From the NCBI GenBank assembly GCA_018222765.1, contig JAAEZT010000011.1, forward strand, positions 52,120-116,119: a DNA stretch of 64,000 bases, read 5' to 3'. Positions 38,979-47,997 of this stretch are shown here, piece by piece; the stretch's first letter is position 1, and the number at the start of each line of letters is the position of its first letter. The notes beneath the pieces were generated by a model, which did no database searches, was not told the origin of the DNA, and worked only from the letters and a program-made list of their open reading frames with translations. This DNA is from a bacterium. Its GTDB lineage: Bacteria; Verrucomicrobiota; Verrucomicrobiia; Verrucomicrobiales; Akkermansiaceae. The position numbers and the translations under genes were made by a program.

Positions 38979-40676
38979 ATGACTCCTACCTCATTTGAGG
39001 AGATGGCTTTGGCCACTCCTATCAAGCGTGCTCTTGCCGAGCAAAATTATCACACTCCATCGCCGATTCAGGCCCAGTCAATCCCCACTCTCCTTCAAGG
39101 TAGAGATCTCCTCGGGATCGCTCAAACCGGAACCGGAAAGACCGCCGCCTTCTCACTGCCTATCCTCAATGCCCTGCTGGAGGAACCAAAGCGGCCGCAG
39201 AGAAAAAGCGCCCGCGTTCTGGTTTTAACCCCCACCCGGGAACTGGCCACGCAGATCTCCCAAAGCTTCGACACATACGGGAAATACCTGCGCTTTCGCA
39301 AGACCCTCGTCTATGGAGGCGTTGGTAAAAATCCTCAGATCAACGCCATGAAACCCGGCGTCGACGTTCTTGTCGCCTGTCCCGGGCGCCTGCTCGATCA
39401 CATGAACGAGGGAGATATCGACCTTTCCGGCGTTGACTACTTCGTTCTCGATGAAGTCGACCGCATGCTCGACATGGGATTCCTTCGCGACGTCAAGCGC
39501 ATCATCGCCAAGCTTCCCAGACAACGTCAGTCCCTCTTCTTCTCGGCCACCCTGAGCCCCGCGATCAAAGAACTGGCTCACGGAATCCTTCACAACCCCG
39601 AGTCAGTCTCCATCGCCCCCAAAGTCACCACCGCGGAAAAGGTCGATCAGGAAGTCTGCTTCGTCGATCGCGAACACAAACGCGAACTCCTAATGCAGCA
39701 CCTCGGAGATCAGGCAGCCGGTGAATTGACCATCGTATTCTCCAAAACAAAACATGGAGCCAACAAGCTCTGCCGCTGGATCAACTCGGAGGGCTTCACC
39801 GCCGAAGCCATTCATGGAAACCGGTCCCAACCACAACGGGAGAAAACCCTCGATCGCTTTAAATCAGGCAAACTTCCAATCTTGGTCGCCACAGACGTCG
39901 CAGCCCGCGGGGTCGACGTTAAAGACGTCACTCTTGTCGTTAATTTTGACCTCCCCAACGAAGCCGAGGCCTACGTTCACCGCATCGGACGCACCGGACG
40001 GGCTGGAGCCACCGGCAATGCCATTTCCTATTGCACTCCTGAAGAACATGAGTTCTTCATGGATATCGAAAAGCTTATCAAAAAGAAGATCCCGGTGAAT
40101 GACCAACACCCAAATCATCACGATGAACTGGCCGACCTTCACGCACGCGGAATTAAATCCCGCGAGTCCACCCGCGACGAATTAAATCCAGCGAGTCCAC
40201 CCGCGACAATGGTGGTAAGAAAAAAGGTCAGGGCGGACGACGAGGCGGTGGAGGTCGCAATCAGTCCCAGGGGCGCCAGGAACAACCCGGTAACAATCGT
40301 CGCCGACGGAGCAATAGAAGACCCCGACGGTCTGCCTGACAGGTCTTTCGCCGGAGCGGTATTACTCCAACTCACGCCAGGCACCCATCGGAAGATCATC
40401 CGGAAGCTCGATCTCTCCGATCGCTTCGCGGTGCAGTGCAATCACCTTGAGGCCGAATCGCGCGAACATGCGTTTCACCTGATGATGCTTACCCTCATAA
40501 ATGATCAAACGACAGCGGGAATCTTCAATGAGTTCAACCTTCGCCGGGGCTGTCGTGATCTCTTCTTTCGCAAACCACATCCCTTCCTCAAAGACCTCCA
40601 CCACTTCCTGGCCAATCACTCCATCGACCTCAACAAGATAACGCTTGCCGACTTTTTGTACAGGCTTCGTGAGTGA
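38979..40676 (+). CDS. DEAD-box RNA helicase (RhlE-like) with frameshifted C-terminal tail
   Basis: The helicase core is complete: Q motif TPSPIQAQSIP, Walker A TGTGKTA (about 49), PTRELATQI, motif II D-E-V-D (about 158-161, where the family has DEAD), SAT (about 188), ATDVAARG and HRIGRTGRAG. A 29-bp tandem duplication at 40150-40207 moves the frame after residue 409. The literal frame then runs 156 residues to 40676, antisense to the rsuA-type gene, with no helicase-like sequence. The other frame encodes a basic Gly/Arg/Gln-rich tail ending RRRRSNRRPRRSA and stops at 40337-40339, 22 bp before the rsuA-type gene end. Removing one repeat copy restores that tail. RhlE proteins remodel RNA, and basic tails help RNA binding. 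The gene is therefore either recently mutated, switchable, or carries a sequencing error. Confidence 0.85.
   Translation: MTPTSFEEMALATPIKRALAEQNYHTPSPIQAQSIPTLLQGRDLLGIAQTGTGKTAAFSLPILNALLEEPKRPQRKSARVLVLTPTRELATQISQSFDTYGKYLRFRKTLVYGGVGKNPQINAMKPGVDVLVACPGRLLDHMNEGDIDLSGVDYFVLDEVDRMLDMGFLRDVKRIIAKLPRQRQSLFFSATLSPAIKELAHGILHNPESVSIAPKVTTAEKVDQEVCFVDREHKRELLMQHLGDQAAGELTIVFSKTKHGANKLCRWINSEGFTAEAIHGNRSQPQREKTLDRFKSGKLPILVATDVAARGVDVKDVTLVVNFDLPNEAEAYVHRIGRTGRAGATGNAISYCTPEEHEFFMDIEKLIKKKIPVNDQHPNHHDELADLHARGIKSRESTRDELNPASPPATMVVRKKVRADDEAVEVAISPRGARNNPVTIVADGAIEDPDGLPDRSFAGAVLLQLTPGTHRKIIRKLDLSDRFAVQCNHLEAESREHAFHLMMLTLINDQTTAGIFNEFNLRRGCRDLFFRKPHPFLKDLHHFLANHSIDLNKITLADFLYRLRE
40150..40207 (+). 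repeat. 29-bp imperfect tandem duplication that shifts the helicase frame
   Basis: Two adjacent 29-nt copies (40150-40178 and 40179-40207), identical except one C/A change at position 12 of the unit. 29 is not a multiple of three. With one copy removed the codons run ...ACC-CGC-GAC-AAT-GGT-GGT and enter the basic tail frame. Confidence 0.95.
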
Positions 40677-41027
40677 CTCGGAGAATTCTCCGTCATTGGT
40701 GAGAATCATCAATCCGCTCGTATAACGATCCAAGCGTCCTGCCAAATGCAAGCCGGAAGCCCAGGGACGCTCGATCAAATCGATGACGGTAGGGTGCTCC
40801 GGATCCTTGGTGGCACTCACCACACCAAGGGGTTTATTCAATATAATCACCCGTCTTATCTCCGCCTGTACGACCTTCCCGGAAACCTCGACCCGATCAA
40901 ATTTCCCAATCAGCCTGGCCTCCTCAACACACTCTCCATTCACGCTCACCTCCCCGGCTTCAAACTGCTCCCTTACCCGGCGTTTCCCCCAGCCCCCCCA
41001 TTTTCCAATCAAGCGATCGAGCCTCAT
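40362..41027 (-). CDS. RsuA/RluB-family rRNA pseudouridine synthase
   Basis: A 221-aa enzyme. An N-terminal S4-like RNA-binding domain (about 1-50, MRLDRLIGKWGGWGKRRVRE) leads into the catalytic domain with GRLDRYTSGL (about 97-106), where Asp100 is the expected nucleophile for uridine isomerisation. LNKPLGVVSAT and EGKHHQVKRMF are also family motifs. The size and S4 domain match RsuA (16S rRNA U516), though RluE/F-type targets cannot be excluded. It starts 11 bp after the birA stop, suggesting a nadC-birA-pseudouridine synthase operon. Confidence 0.9.
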   Translation of the reverse strand: MRLDRLIGKWGGWGKRRVREQFEAGEVSVNGECVEEARLIGKFDRVEVSGKVVQAEIRRVIILNKPLGVVSATKDPEHPTVIDLIERPWASGLHLAGRLDRYTSGLMILTNDGEFSESLTKPVQKVGKRYLVEVDGVIGQEVVEVFEEGMWFAKEEITTAPAKVELIEDSRCRLIIYEGKHHQVKRMFARFGLKVIALHREAIGEIELPDDLPMGAWRELE

Positions 41028-41038
41028 ATCATTGGATG

Positions 41039-41806
41039 TTATTCTCCGATCACCCGGATTTCCGACGCCTGCAATAAACTCTCCCGCCCGCTAGAAGTCG
41101 CTAGAATAAGCTCACCGCCGGGAGACAAGCCCAACACAGTTCCACGCTTCAGCTTATCTCCTTCCATCAAGCTTACCTCCTTCCCTCGCAGAACACACCG
41201 CATTTCCCATGCTTCTAACAATTCGGGAAAAGACGAGCCGATTTGAGCGACCCGCACCCGAAGGCGATTCAAGCAAGCTACCAACACATCCTCTCGCGAG
41301 ACCGGCGTGCCCACCTCCAGAGCCAGAGACGTAGCGGGAAACGCCAACCCTTCGGGAAAGCAAGTCACGTTGACATTGAGACCAATTCCCACCACCACAA
41401 AGCCATCACCAGCTTCCACGAGAATCCCACACACTTTTTGCTCGTTGATCCACACATCATTGGGCCATTTCACACCCGATGAACATCCGAAGGAATCCAA
41501 GGCCTCCGACACTGCCAAACCCGTCGCAAGAGCAATGCGGGACCACAAGGCCGGCGGATCATCAGGCCGAAGGATCACCGAACAGGCCATTCCCTCGCCG
41601 GGAGGACACGTCCATGGCTGCCCCCTACGGCCTCTCCCCGAAGTTTGAGTTTCAGTCAGCACGACCGAAAAATCCGCAGCCCCCTTCAACGCCAATTTTT
41701 GAGCCTCATCATTAGTGGAACCACATTCAGGCAGAAAAATAATTTTCTCGGCCCACTCTTCGGACAAAGACTCAATCACCGCCCCGTTCCACTCGTCCTC
41801 ATTCAT
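41039..41806 (-). CDS. birA: Biotin--[acetyl-CoA-carboxylase] ligase, no DNA-binding domain
   Basis: A 255-aa biotin protein ligase from ATG 41806. It has the biotinyl-AMP loop SGRGRRGQPW (about 57-65), CGSTNDEAQKLA, KWPNDVWINEQKVCGILVE and the C-terminal small domain (MEGDKLKRGTVLGLSPGGEL). It activates biotin with ATP and attaches it to carrier protein lysines. There is no N-terminal winged-helix region, so it is a class I enzyme that should not act as the bio repressor. An upstream TTG-like start at 41842 would overlap nadC by 44 bp; the chosen ATG overlaps it by 8 bp. Confidence 0.9.
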   Translation of the reverse strand: MNEDEWNGAVIESLSEEWAEKIIFLPECGSTNDEAQKLALKGAADFSVVLTETQTSGRGRRGQPWTCPPGEGMACSVILRPDDPPALWSRIALATGLAVSEALDSFGCSSGVKWPNDVWINEQKVCGILVEAGDGFVVVGIGLNVNVTCFPEGLAFPATSLALEVGTPVSREDVLVACLNRLRVRVAQIGSSFPELLEAWEMRCVLRGKEVSLMEGDKLKRGTVLGLSPGGELILATSSGRESLLQASEIRVIGE

Positions 41807-42650
41807 CTCTGTAAAGAAAATCCAGGGACAAATCGAGAGCAACCGCCGAGTGCGTCACTGCTCCCACCGAAATAAAATCAACACCGGTTCGGGCAATTTC
41901 CGCAACCGTCTCAAGCGTTACTCCACCACTGGCCTCCAGCTTCGGACCTTCACTTCCTCTCATCGCGACAGCTTCCCTCATCGTCTCATTATCCATATTA
42001 TCGAGAAGAATGTAATCCACTCCTCCTAACTCGAGAAAAGCCTCTACTTGATCCAATCGATCAGCCTCCAGCTCAACTTCAACCCCGGGTTTTTCCCGCC
42101 TCAGATGGTCGATAGCATTTTGAAGTTCAGCCACGCCATTCTCAGCCACGAGATGATTATCCTTAACCATGGCCCGGTCATACAAGCCCATGCGGTGATT
42201 CAACCCGCCTCCAGCCACCACCGCGGCCTTTTCAAGCGACCGCCAGCCCGGAGTTGTCTTCCGTGTATCGAGAATACGGGCTGGAGTCCCCTCGGTTAAC
42301 TCCACAAATCGTTGGGTCTTGGTGGCAATTCCGGAAAGCCTCTGCAAAAAGTTCAATGAAACCCGCTCGGCAGTTAACATCGAACGCGCATTCCCCCGCA
42401 CCTCCATGACACAGGCTTTTTGAGTCACGTGACTGCCGTCTTCCAACAAAATCTTCACGAATAAACCGGCATCAACCCGCCGAAAGACTTCGGCTGCGAT
42501 CTCTCCCCCCGCAATGACTCCTTCGTCTCTGGCCACGATCAGACCTTGGGCCTCGCGATCTTTCGGAATGAAATACTCTGAAGTGACATCACCCGAGCCA
42601 ATATCTTCAGCAAGGGCCAAGTCAATAAGCGCAGAAGTCGTCTGATCCAC
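41799..42650 (-). CDS. nadC: Nicotinate-nucleotide pyrophosphorylase (carboxylating)
   Basis: A 283-aa enzyme of NAD synthesis that converts quinolinate and PRPP to nicotinate mononucleotide. Clear NadC blocks are EDIGSGDVTS (about 15-24), AERVSLNFLQRLSGIAT (about 94-110), DTRKTTPG (128-135), the catalytic HR (152-153) and KDNH (163-166), and LDNMDNETMREAV later. Translation starts with GTG at 42650. It is the first gene of the minus-strand set with birA and the pseudouridine synthase, and lies just downstream of the terminator at 42706-42739. Confidence 0.93.
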   Translation of the reverse strand: MDQTTSALIDLALAEDIGSGDVTSEYFIPKDREAQGLIVARDEGVIAGGEIAAEVFRRVDAGLFVKILLEDGSHVTQKACVMEVRGNARSMLTAERVSLNFLQRLSGIATKTQRFVELTEGTPARILDTRKTTPGWRSLEKAAVVAGGGLNHRMGLYDRAMVKDNHLVAENGVAELQNAIDHLRREKPGVEVELEADRLDQVEAFLELGGVDYILLDNMDNETMREAVAMRGSEGPKLEASGGVTLETVAEIARTGVDFISVGAVTHSAVALDLSLDFLYRDE

Positions 42651-42705
42651 GGAGGCAGCCTAGCGGATGATCCCTCGAGGGAAAGAGCTGAATAAAACTC
42701 CAAAG

Positions 42706-42739
42706 AAAAAAGCGAAGAACCTGAGGCCCTCGCTTTTTT
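42706..42739 (-). terminator. Intrinsic terminator of the second ExbBD/TPR operon
   Basis: Stem AAAAAAGCGA / TCGCTTTTTT on either side of a 14-nt loop. Read on the minus strand it ends in TTTTTTC and lies 33 bp past the stop of the 330-aa gene. Confidence 0.75.
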
Positions 42740-42771
42740 AAATTTCAGATTGGATCAGAATTTCTGGAACC

Positions 42772-43764
42772 TTACTTATCGTCTTTCTTGGGGGCCTTTT
42801 TAGCAGGTTTTTTGTCCTCCTTCGCAGTTTTGGGAGCAACCTGGGGTTTGCCTTTGGGTGGGAATCTGAGCAGACCCTTGTAGTTTGCTGGAAGAGTCGC
42901 CCCATTTCCGAGGGTTTTATCCCAAAGTTTGATCAAAGCAATTCCCTCCTTGATCAGGAAAGCGCCGGTCGAATCAGGATTGTGATCTTCCGTATTATAG
43001 AGCTTTTTGGCCAACTTCACTGAATCATCATTATCAATAATGCGAAGACAGTTGAGAGCGGCCTTGCGGGTAATCTCCTCGGATGCTGCAAAATCGGACA
43101 CAAATGCATGGTTGTAGGCCGTCAGCGCCTGAATAGGCTTATCAAGCCCCTCCAGGGCCAATCCATGGCAATAAGACATTTGAGCTCGCAGCCCACCGGA
43201 CACCTTAAGGTTTCTCCACTCGGGGTCAGAGGCAATCGCATCAAGACGTGACCAGCTCTTCGTTCGAACGGCTTCCCAAAATACCGAGTAGATTTTCACC
43301 TGGGTATGGTGCTCGGTCCGGCCCAGCAACTCAAAATTCAAACTCTCAATCAGTGGGCTTAACTGGGCAAGCTCTTCCAGCTTCCGCAGACATTCCATTT
43401 GGTAAAAAGTCGACAGAGTACTATAGTTCCCTTTGATTTCATCCACCTTTTTGTAGATCTTGGCGCAAGCTTCAAATTTGTCCTTAGCCTCGGCATAATT
43501 CCGGCTTTTGAAAAGCTCCATCGCTTCAGTGAACTCCGGTGGCTCGAGGAAATAAACTTTGGCCGTGGAAAGGCGCAAGTCCCGGTAAACGGTTGAGTTT
43601 TCCGTCTCCTTATACCGCACGACCTTGTCGTTGGCTGCAACGATCCACCCTTTCAAGACATCTTTATCCGTAAACATCAGGGCGCGTGGCTCTTTTTCTT
43701 TTTGCGCAAAGGCAGAGCCAAGAGAAGTGGCAAGAACCAGAATGGTAGTAACAATTGTTTTCAT
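42772..43764 (-). CDS. Exported TPR-like hypothetical protein, last gene of second ExbBD operon
   Basis: A 330-aa protein with a signal peptide (MKTIVTTILVLATSLGSAFAQ). A short N-terminal domain (about 25-75, PRALMFTDKDVLKGWIVAAND) resembles a small beta fold. A helical, TPR-like region follows (about 75-290), then a basic Lys/Pro-rich tail (KPQVAPKTAKEDKKPAKKAP). It lies 36 bp after the 1011-aa TPR gene. No enzymatic motif is visible. Role inferred from its ExbBD neighbours only. Confidence 0.75.
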   Translation of the reverse strand: MKTIVTTILVLATSLGSAFAQKEKEPRALMFTDKDVLKGWIVAANDKVVRYKETENSTVYRDLRLSTAKVYFLEPPEFTEAMELFKSRNYAEAKDKFEACAKIYKKVDEIKGNYSTLSTFYQMECLRKLEELAQLSPLIESLNFELLGRTEHHTQVKIYSVFWEAVRTKSWSRLDAIASDPEWRNLKVSGGLRAQMSYCHGLALEGLDKPIQALTAYNHAFVSDFAASEEITRKAALNCLRIIDNDDSVKLAKKLYNTEDHNPDSTGAFLIKEGIALIKLWDKTLGNGATLPANYKGLLRFPPKGKPQVAPKTAKEDKKPAKKAPKKDDK

Positions 43765-43800
43765 CGCGTATCAATTAGTTGAGATTCAATTCTTAGGCTC

Positions 43801-46800
43801 TTATTTACCTTTCCTCTTATTAATTTCCTCCATGCTGACAGTTTCACTGCTGTCCTCATATCCCTGGATCAGCGATTCAACACTCTTCCAGATTTTCACC
43901 TCGTCTTCACTCATTTTCGGAATCAAGCGGCGGGTCATATCAACATATTTCCAACCCTTCTCATAGGCGAGTTGACGGTCGCTTTTGCCAACCTCGGGAT
44001 TATCACCATTACGATCCCAAGTGAGCTCCAACCAACGTTTAATTGATGGAGCGGAAACCCGAATCAATCCCAGATTTGAACCCCAGAGAAGTCCGAAGTT
44101 CACCCGGGCGTCTTCCGTCTGACCATTGCCATCATAGGCTTGTGCAAGAAGAAAGCGTGCTTCACCGCGAGACTTCCTGAAGCCATCTGTCTCGAGATAC
44201 TCCCTCGACTTGGCAATCGCTCCCGCGAAGTCTTTTTTATCGTAGAGGACAGTCACCATGCGCATGAGAGCATCTTCTTTCTGAGACTTCTCTTCGGCGT
44301 CATCTAAGACCCGCTGGAGATACTTGATCGCTTCATCTTTCTGGGAATTTGTTCCGCGACCAAGAATATCGGCAACCCCGAAGAGGGCCGGAAATTTGTA
44401 ACTCTGGTCTCCATCACGGCTGAGGGCTTGCTCGTAGTATGGGCGAGCTTCAAGAGGAGTCGCGCTCTTCTTGCGGATGAACTCACCGACGCGAACAAGG
44501 ATGTAGTTCGAGAGATCTTTCAGATCAAAATCGTTTTTCAACTCATTGAAGAGAACTTTAACCATGGCTCGAGAGCTTGCTTCACGCGAGGCATCTTTCT
44601 TTTGAACCGCGTCTTGATTCACCTCCTCGAAGACACCAATGATCGCAACGCGAAGAAGTGCCCTGGCGGCCATGTCGCTCGATTTAATCCTTGGGAAATT
44701 ATAATAGTGGTCCTTCAGCTCCTCCGGAGTGTGAGTCTCAAGATAAGCCTCGGTGTATGAGCCAACGGCCGCTTCCAAATCAGGGGCGCCCGGGACACTG
44801 GCGAGATCGGCAATGACCCCCTGGAGACGCTCCAAGGCTTCATCAAATTTTCCTGCGACACGCATTCCGGGTAGGCCAGCCACCGCAACCTTCACCTTGT
44901 AGGGTGAGTCGGCTCCGTATTCCTCCCAAAACTTATTGTAGTAGGGCACAGATTCCTCGACACGAGGTCCGGGCTTATTATCCACCTTGGCCATACCGAT
45001 AACATTCACGAGATAAAAAAGAGCCTCACCCGCCACCATTTCGTTTTGCTTCCGCTCCGCCATTTCAAGAGCCCTCTTGTAGTAGCCTTCCGCGAGATCG
45101 GCTTGCTCCGTTCCCTCCAGAATATTCCCCTTCAGGTTGAAGTTCATCTCCATGATTTCCACTCCCGGGAATTCATTTTCCACCCGGCTCACCAGAACCA
45201 GTGCGGGCTCAAGTTCGCTCTCAGCATAGTGGCAGTTGGCGCGGTCAAAGAGAGCGAAGGGGTAGTATGGGTTGCTTCCAGGCTGGGGATACTTCTCAAG
45301 GAAGGCATCAAGAAGAGCAGCTGATTTAGTAAAGTATTGCAGGCGTGAAAGATTGGAGGCTTGGAAATACAGCACAGCCTGACGACGGTGTTGCTTGGTG
45401 TCCTTGTCACCATATGTTTTGACGTGGAGATCCAATAATGGCTGGGCTTCCACAAACTGGGCCGTGTAGTGGTAACTTCCACCGAGAACAAAGAGGCAGA
45501 TGTCGTGCTGCTCTGAGGGCTTGGCCAGATTGTCTATCATCTTGCTCGCCACTTCGATGCACTTCTCATACTCACCCTGCCAGAAAAGGCTGGTGAGCAT
45601 CATGCGGCGCACCTCCTCGACATGCTCGCTTTTGGGGAAATCTTTCAGGAAGCGACTTCCGTAGAACTCGGTCGTAAGCACCTCTCCAATGATAGAGGAG
45701 GTCCGCACCAAGTGGTAAAGATTCTTTTCACGAGCAGCGACCACCTTCTTGTCTTTGTAGACCTTGGCGTTCGGATAGTAGAGTTCGAGTTGTTCATAGA
45801 CCGCAAAGGCACCACGGACATTTCCTTCATCCTCGTGCATCACGGCGGTATTCAGAAACGCGTATACCTCGTTCATCTTTCCGCTGGTGTCGGCATCTTT
45901 GAGAGATTCGAGATCGGTCTCAAGAGTCTTTTTGTTGATCACCTTCGATCCGTCTTTGATCGTGCGAGGATAAGTGCCCACCGAATCAAGCCGGGTCTTC
46001 ACGTCATCAATCGCACCTACCGTGCTAGGAACGAGCGCATAGAGTTCAAAGGTGGAATTCATCATCTCCGCAGCCTTGGCATCCTGAGCCAATTTCATGA
46101 AGAGCGGTGCAAATTCGTAGGCTTCAAATGGCTCAAGCTTGATGTGGCCGCGATTCTTAGCAATGAATTCGAGAAGTGACTTCTCGTCTTTTTTGTCGAT
46201 GACAGCTTCCACCATGGAGTGGAAGGCGGTCATGATTCCCTTGTTGGGAGTCGGGAAAGTCATCTTATTCTTGATGGCTGTCTCGAGATACTTGCCCCCC
46301 TCTCCGATCTTGCGGAGCTTGAAGTTACAGACTGCCATGTTGATGTAGAAAACGCCACGCTCGTATTTGTCACGACCCGGATCACGTTCTTGGAGGAACT
46401 TCTTATACATCTTGATTGCATCGTCCCACTTTTCCGCGCCTTTCGCGGCATGGCCCCACATTAAGAGAGATTTGGTGTGATAAAGATTCACACTCTGGGC
46501 TTTGTCGTCGACGCCCGAATTGTTGGCGTATTTTTTATAACACTTTTCGAAAGACTTCGCTGCCTCATCGAAAAGGCGGAGCTTGAGCTCACAATATCCT
46601 TGGTGATACCAAAACCAACCAAAGCGAGGTCCAATCAGAGTCGGAGCGCGATTATCGAAGGCATCGGTCGCTCTTTTCAAAAGAGCTCTGGCCTTATCCC
46701 ACTCACCCGCACGCATGGCGGTGAGAGATTGGCTGGATAAATCGTCTAGTTTTTGAGCCTGAAGCGGAGCCAGAAGAGCTCCAAATACTAAGAGCATCAT

Positions 46801-46836
46801 TGCTACGATGCGGCGGGATGTCAGGAGTGCAGTCAT
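43801..46836 (-). CDS. Large exported TPR protein (1011 aa) of second ExbBD operon
   Basis: A signal peptide (RRIVAMMLLVFGALLAPLQAQ) is followed by TPR repeats throughout (for example SAKFEKCYKKYANN-like units, GRYFINMAVCNFKLRKIGEG, EGTEQADLAEGYYKRALEMA). No beta-sandwich domains like those of the first operon were found, so it is a pure helical-repeat protein. It starts 146 bp after the second exbD, with a hairpin between (46931-46956), so its expression may differ from exbBD. Likely a periplasmic scaffold. Confidence 0.83.
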   Translation of the reverse strand: MTALLTSRRIVAMMLLVFGALLAPLQAQKLDDLSSQSLTAMRAGEWDKARALLKRATDAFDNRAPTLIGPRFGWFWYHQGYCELKLRLFDEAAKSFEKCYKKYANNSGVDDKAQSVNLYHTKSLLMWGHAAKGAEKWDDAIKMYKKFLQERDPGRDKYERGVFYINMAVCNFKLRKIGEGGKYLETAIKNKMTFPTPNKGIMTAFHSMVEAVIDKKDEKSLLEFIAKNRGHIKLEPFEAYEFAPLFMKLAQDAKAAEMMNSTFELYALVPSTVGAIDDVKTRLDSVGTYPRTIKDGSKVINKKTLETDLESLKDADTSGKMNEVYAFLNTAVMHEDEGNVRGAFAVYEQLELYYPNAKVYKDKKVVAAREKNLYHLVRTSSIIGEVLTTEFYGSRFLKDFPKSEHVEEVRRMMLTSLFWQGEYEKCIEVASKMIDNLAKPSEQHDICLFVLGGSYHYTAQFVEAQPLLDLHVKTYGDKDTKQHRRQAVLYFQASNLSRLQYFTKSAALLDAFLEKYPQPGSNPYYPFALFDRANCHYAESELEPALVLVSRVENEFPGVEIMEMNFNLKGNILEGTEQADLAEGYYKRALEMAERKQNEMVAGEALFYLVNVIGMAKVDNKPGPRVEESVPYYNKFWEEYGADSPYKVKVAVAGLPGMRVAGKFDEALERLQGVIADLASVPGAPDLEAAVGSYTEAYLETHTPEELKDHYYNFPRIKSSDMAARALLRVAIIGVFEEVNQDAVQKKDASREASSRAMVKVLFNELKNDFDLKDLSNYILVRVGEFIRKKSATPLEARPYYEQALSRDGDQSYKFPALFGVADILGRGTNSQKDEAIKYLQRVLDDAEEKSQKEDALMRMVTVLYDKKDFAGAIAKSREYLETDGFRKSRGEARFLLAQAYDGNGQTEDARVNFGLLWGSNLGLIRVSAPSIKRWLELTWDRNGDNPEVGKSDRQLAYEKGWKYVDMTRRLIPKMSEDEVKIWKSVESLIQGYEDSSETVSMEEINKRKGK

Positions 46837-46930
46837 ACGGTGCGTGATCGGTTAGAGGTGTGTAATTTTCAGAAAAGAAAGGCTGAGAGCGGAAATGCTC
46901 ATCAACCCTCCGGTTAATTTTGAAACGATG

Positions 46931-46956
46931 AAGGGATCAAAATTCTTAGATCCCTT
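46931..46956. repeat. Inverted repeat between exbD and the 1011-aa TPR gene
   Basis: AAGGGATC / GATCCCTT, an 8-bp perfect stem with a 10-nt loop. No T-run follows on the minus strand, so it may be an RNA-processing or partial-termination site rather than a full terminator. Confidence 0.5.
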
Positions 46957-46982
46957 GATCGTTATTTTGACAGATGGTCAGA

Positions 46983-47459
46983 TTAGGTCCGGTCGGTATC
47001 ATCGAGAATATCCGTGAAGGTCACCGTCGTGATTTCAGTCCGATTCAGGGCGTTGAGAATATCAATCAAGCGCTGCTGCTCAGATTCCCCGTCCACCTTG
47101 ATCTGAACGATTGGCTTGGTCGCGGCATTGTCCGCGATTGATTTGTATATCTCGAGGCGCTCAACTAACACTGGCAGGGTACGAATATCGGGATCTTGCT
47201 CGACGACCTCTTCAGGCCCGTCGGTCTTAATGGAAATCACTCCATTGGATTCCAGAGTGATCAACATCGGCGTGATCGTCGGAGGAGTGTCGGATGGCAT
47301 GCTGGAAGGCATGGCCATGTCAAGTTCCTGCTCTTTCTTAACGATCTGGGTCGTAACCAAGAAGTAGATGAGGAGAAGGAAACAAACGTCAATCAATGAC
47401 GAGATATCCAAACCCGGTTCATCATCCTCGGGTCGTTGCATTTTTTTGTGGCGGGCCAT
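46983..47459 (-). CDS. exbD: ExbD/TolR-family biopolymer transport protein
   Basis: A 158-aa protein with a charged N-terminus, then LDISSLIDVCFLLLIYFLVTT (about 18-38), the ExbD membrane helix with its key Asp (about 25). The C-terminal part is a periplasmic ExbD-type domain. It is the second of two exbD copies: the first ends 25 bp upstream. Two exbD genes behind one exbB suggest a mixed ExbD dimer. Confidence 0.88.
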   Translation of the reverse strand: MARHKKMQRPEDDEPGLDISSLIDVCFLLLIYFLVTTQIVKKEQELDMAMPSSMPSDTPPTITPMLITLESNGVISIKTDGPEEVVEQDPDIRTLPVLVERLEIYKSIADNAATKPIVQIKVDGESEQQRLIDILNALNRTEITTVTFTDILDDTDRT

Positions 47460-47483
47460 TTGAAAAAAAATTGGTGGGTTGGA

Positions 47484-47933
47484 TTACTCTTTCTTGAAGG
47501 CCCCAAAGGCAACTTGGTTTACCCCCGCAGCAGCGCCCGAGCGAATCACCTGACGACAGAATTTAAATTCAGCGGTGGAATCACCCCGGATGTGCAGCAC
47601 TGGAGTGATTCCGCGGCCATCAATAATGTCCTTTTCCTTTTTAATGTAATCAATGAGGTCTTCTTTGGTATCGAATCGAGTGATGGTATCCTCGGCGTAA
47701 AAATCGCCACTGTTATGGATATTGACAACAATCTTACCGTGCTTCGACTTCGCAGTCTTAGCTGCATCCGCAATCGGTGGTTTCAGGCGCGGATCGATCT
47801 TAATCGTCTTGGGATTCGACACGACAAGGAAGAAGAGGAGCAAGAGGAAAACCATGTCGATCATGGGCGACATGTCCATTTTTGCCTCTTCGCCATCGTC
47901 GGCGTTTGCTGCACGTAGTCTCTCGGTAGCCAT
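47484..47933 (-). CDS. exbD: ExbD/TolR-family biopolymer transport protein
   Basis: A 149-aa protein with the membrane helix DMSPMIDMVFLLLLFFLVVS (about 20-39, key Asp about 26) and a periplasmic domain (KIDPRLKPPIADAAKT, then HGKIVVNIHNSGDFYAED). It is distinct from its downstream neighbour and from the fragment at the left edge. It lies 64 bp after exbB and 25 bp before the second exbD. Confidence 0.88.
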   Translation of the reverse strand: MATERLRAANADDGEEAKMDMSPMIDMVFLLLLFFLVVSNPKTIKIDPRLKPPIADAAKTAKSKHGKIVVNIHNSGDFYAEDTITRFDTKEDLIDYIKKEKDIIDGRGITPVLHIRGDSTAEFKFCRQVIRSGAAAGVNQVAFGAFKKE

Positions 47934-47997
47934 CGTTCTTCGATGTTAAGCAGTTAAAAGAACGAGGAAGGATTCACCCTCCCCCGTCATGACTGGA

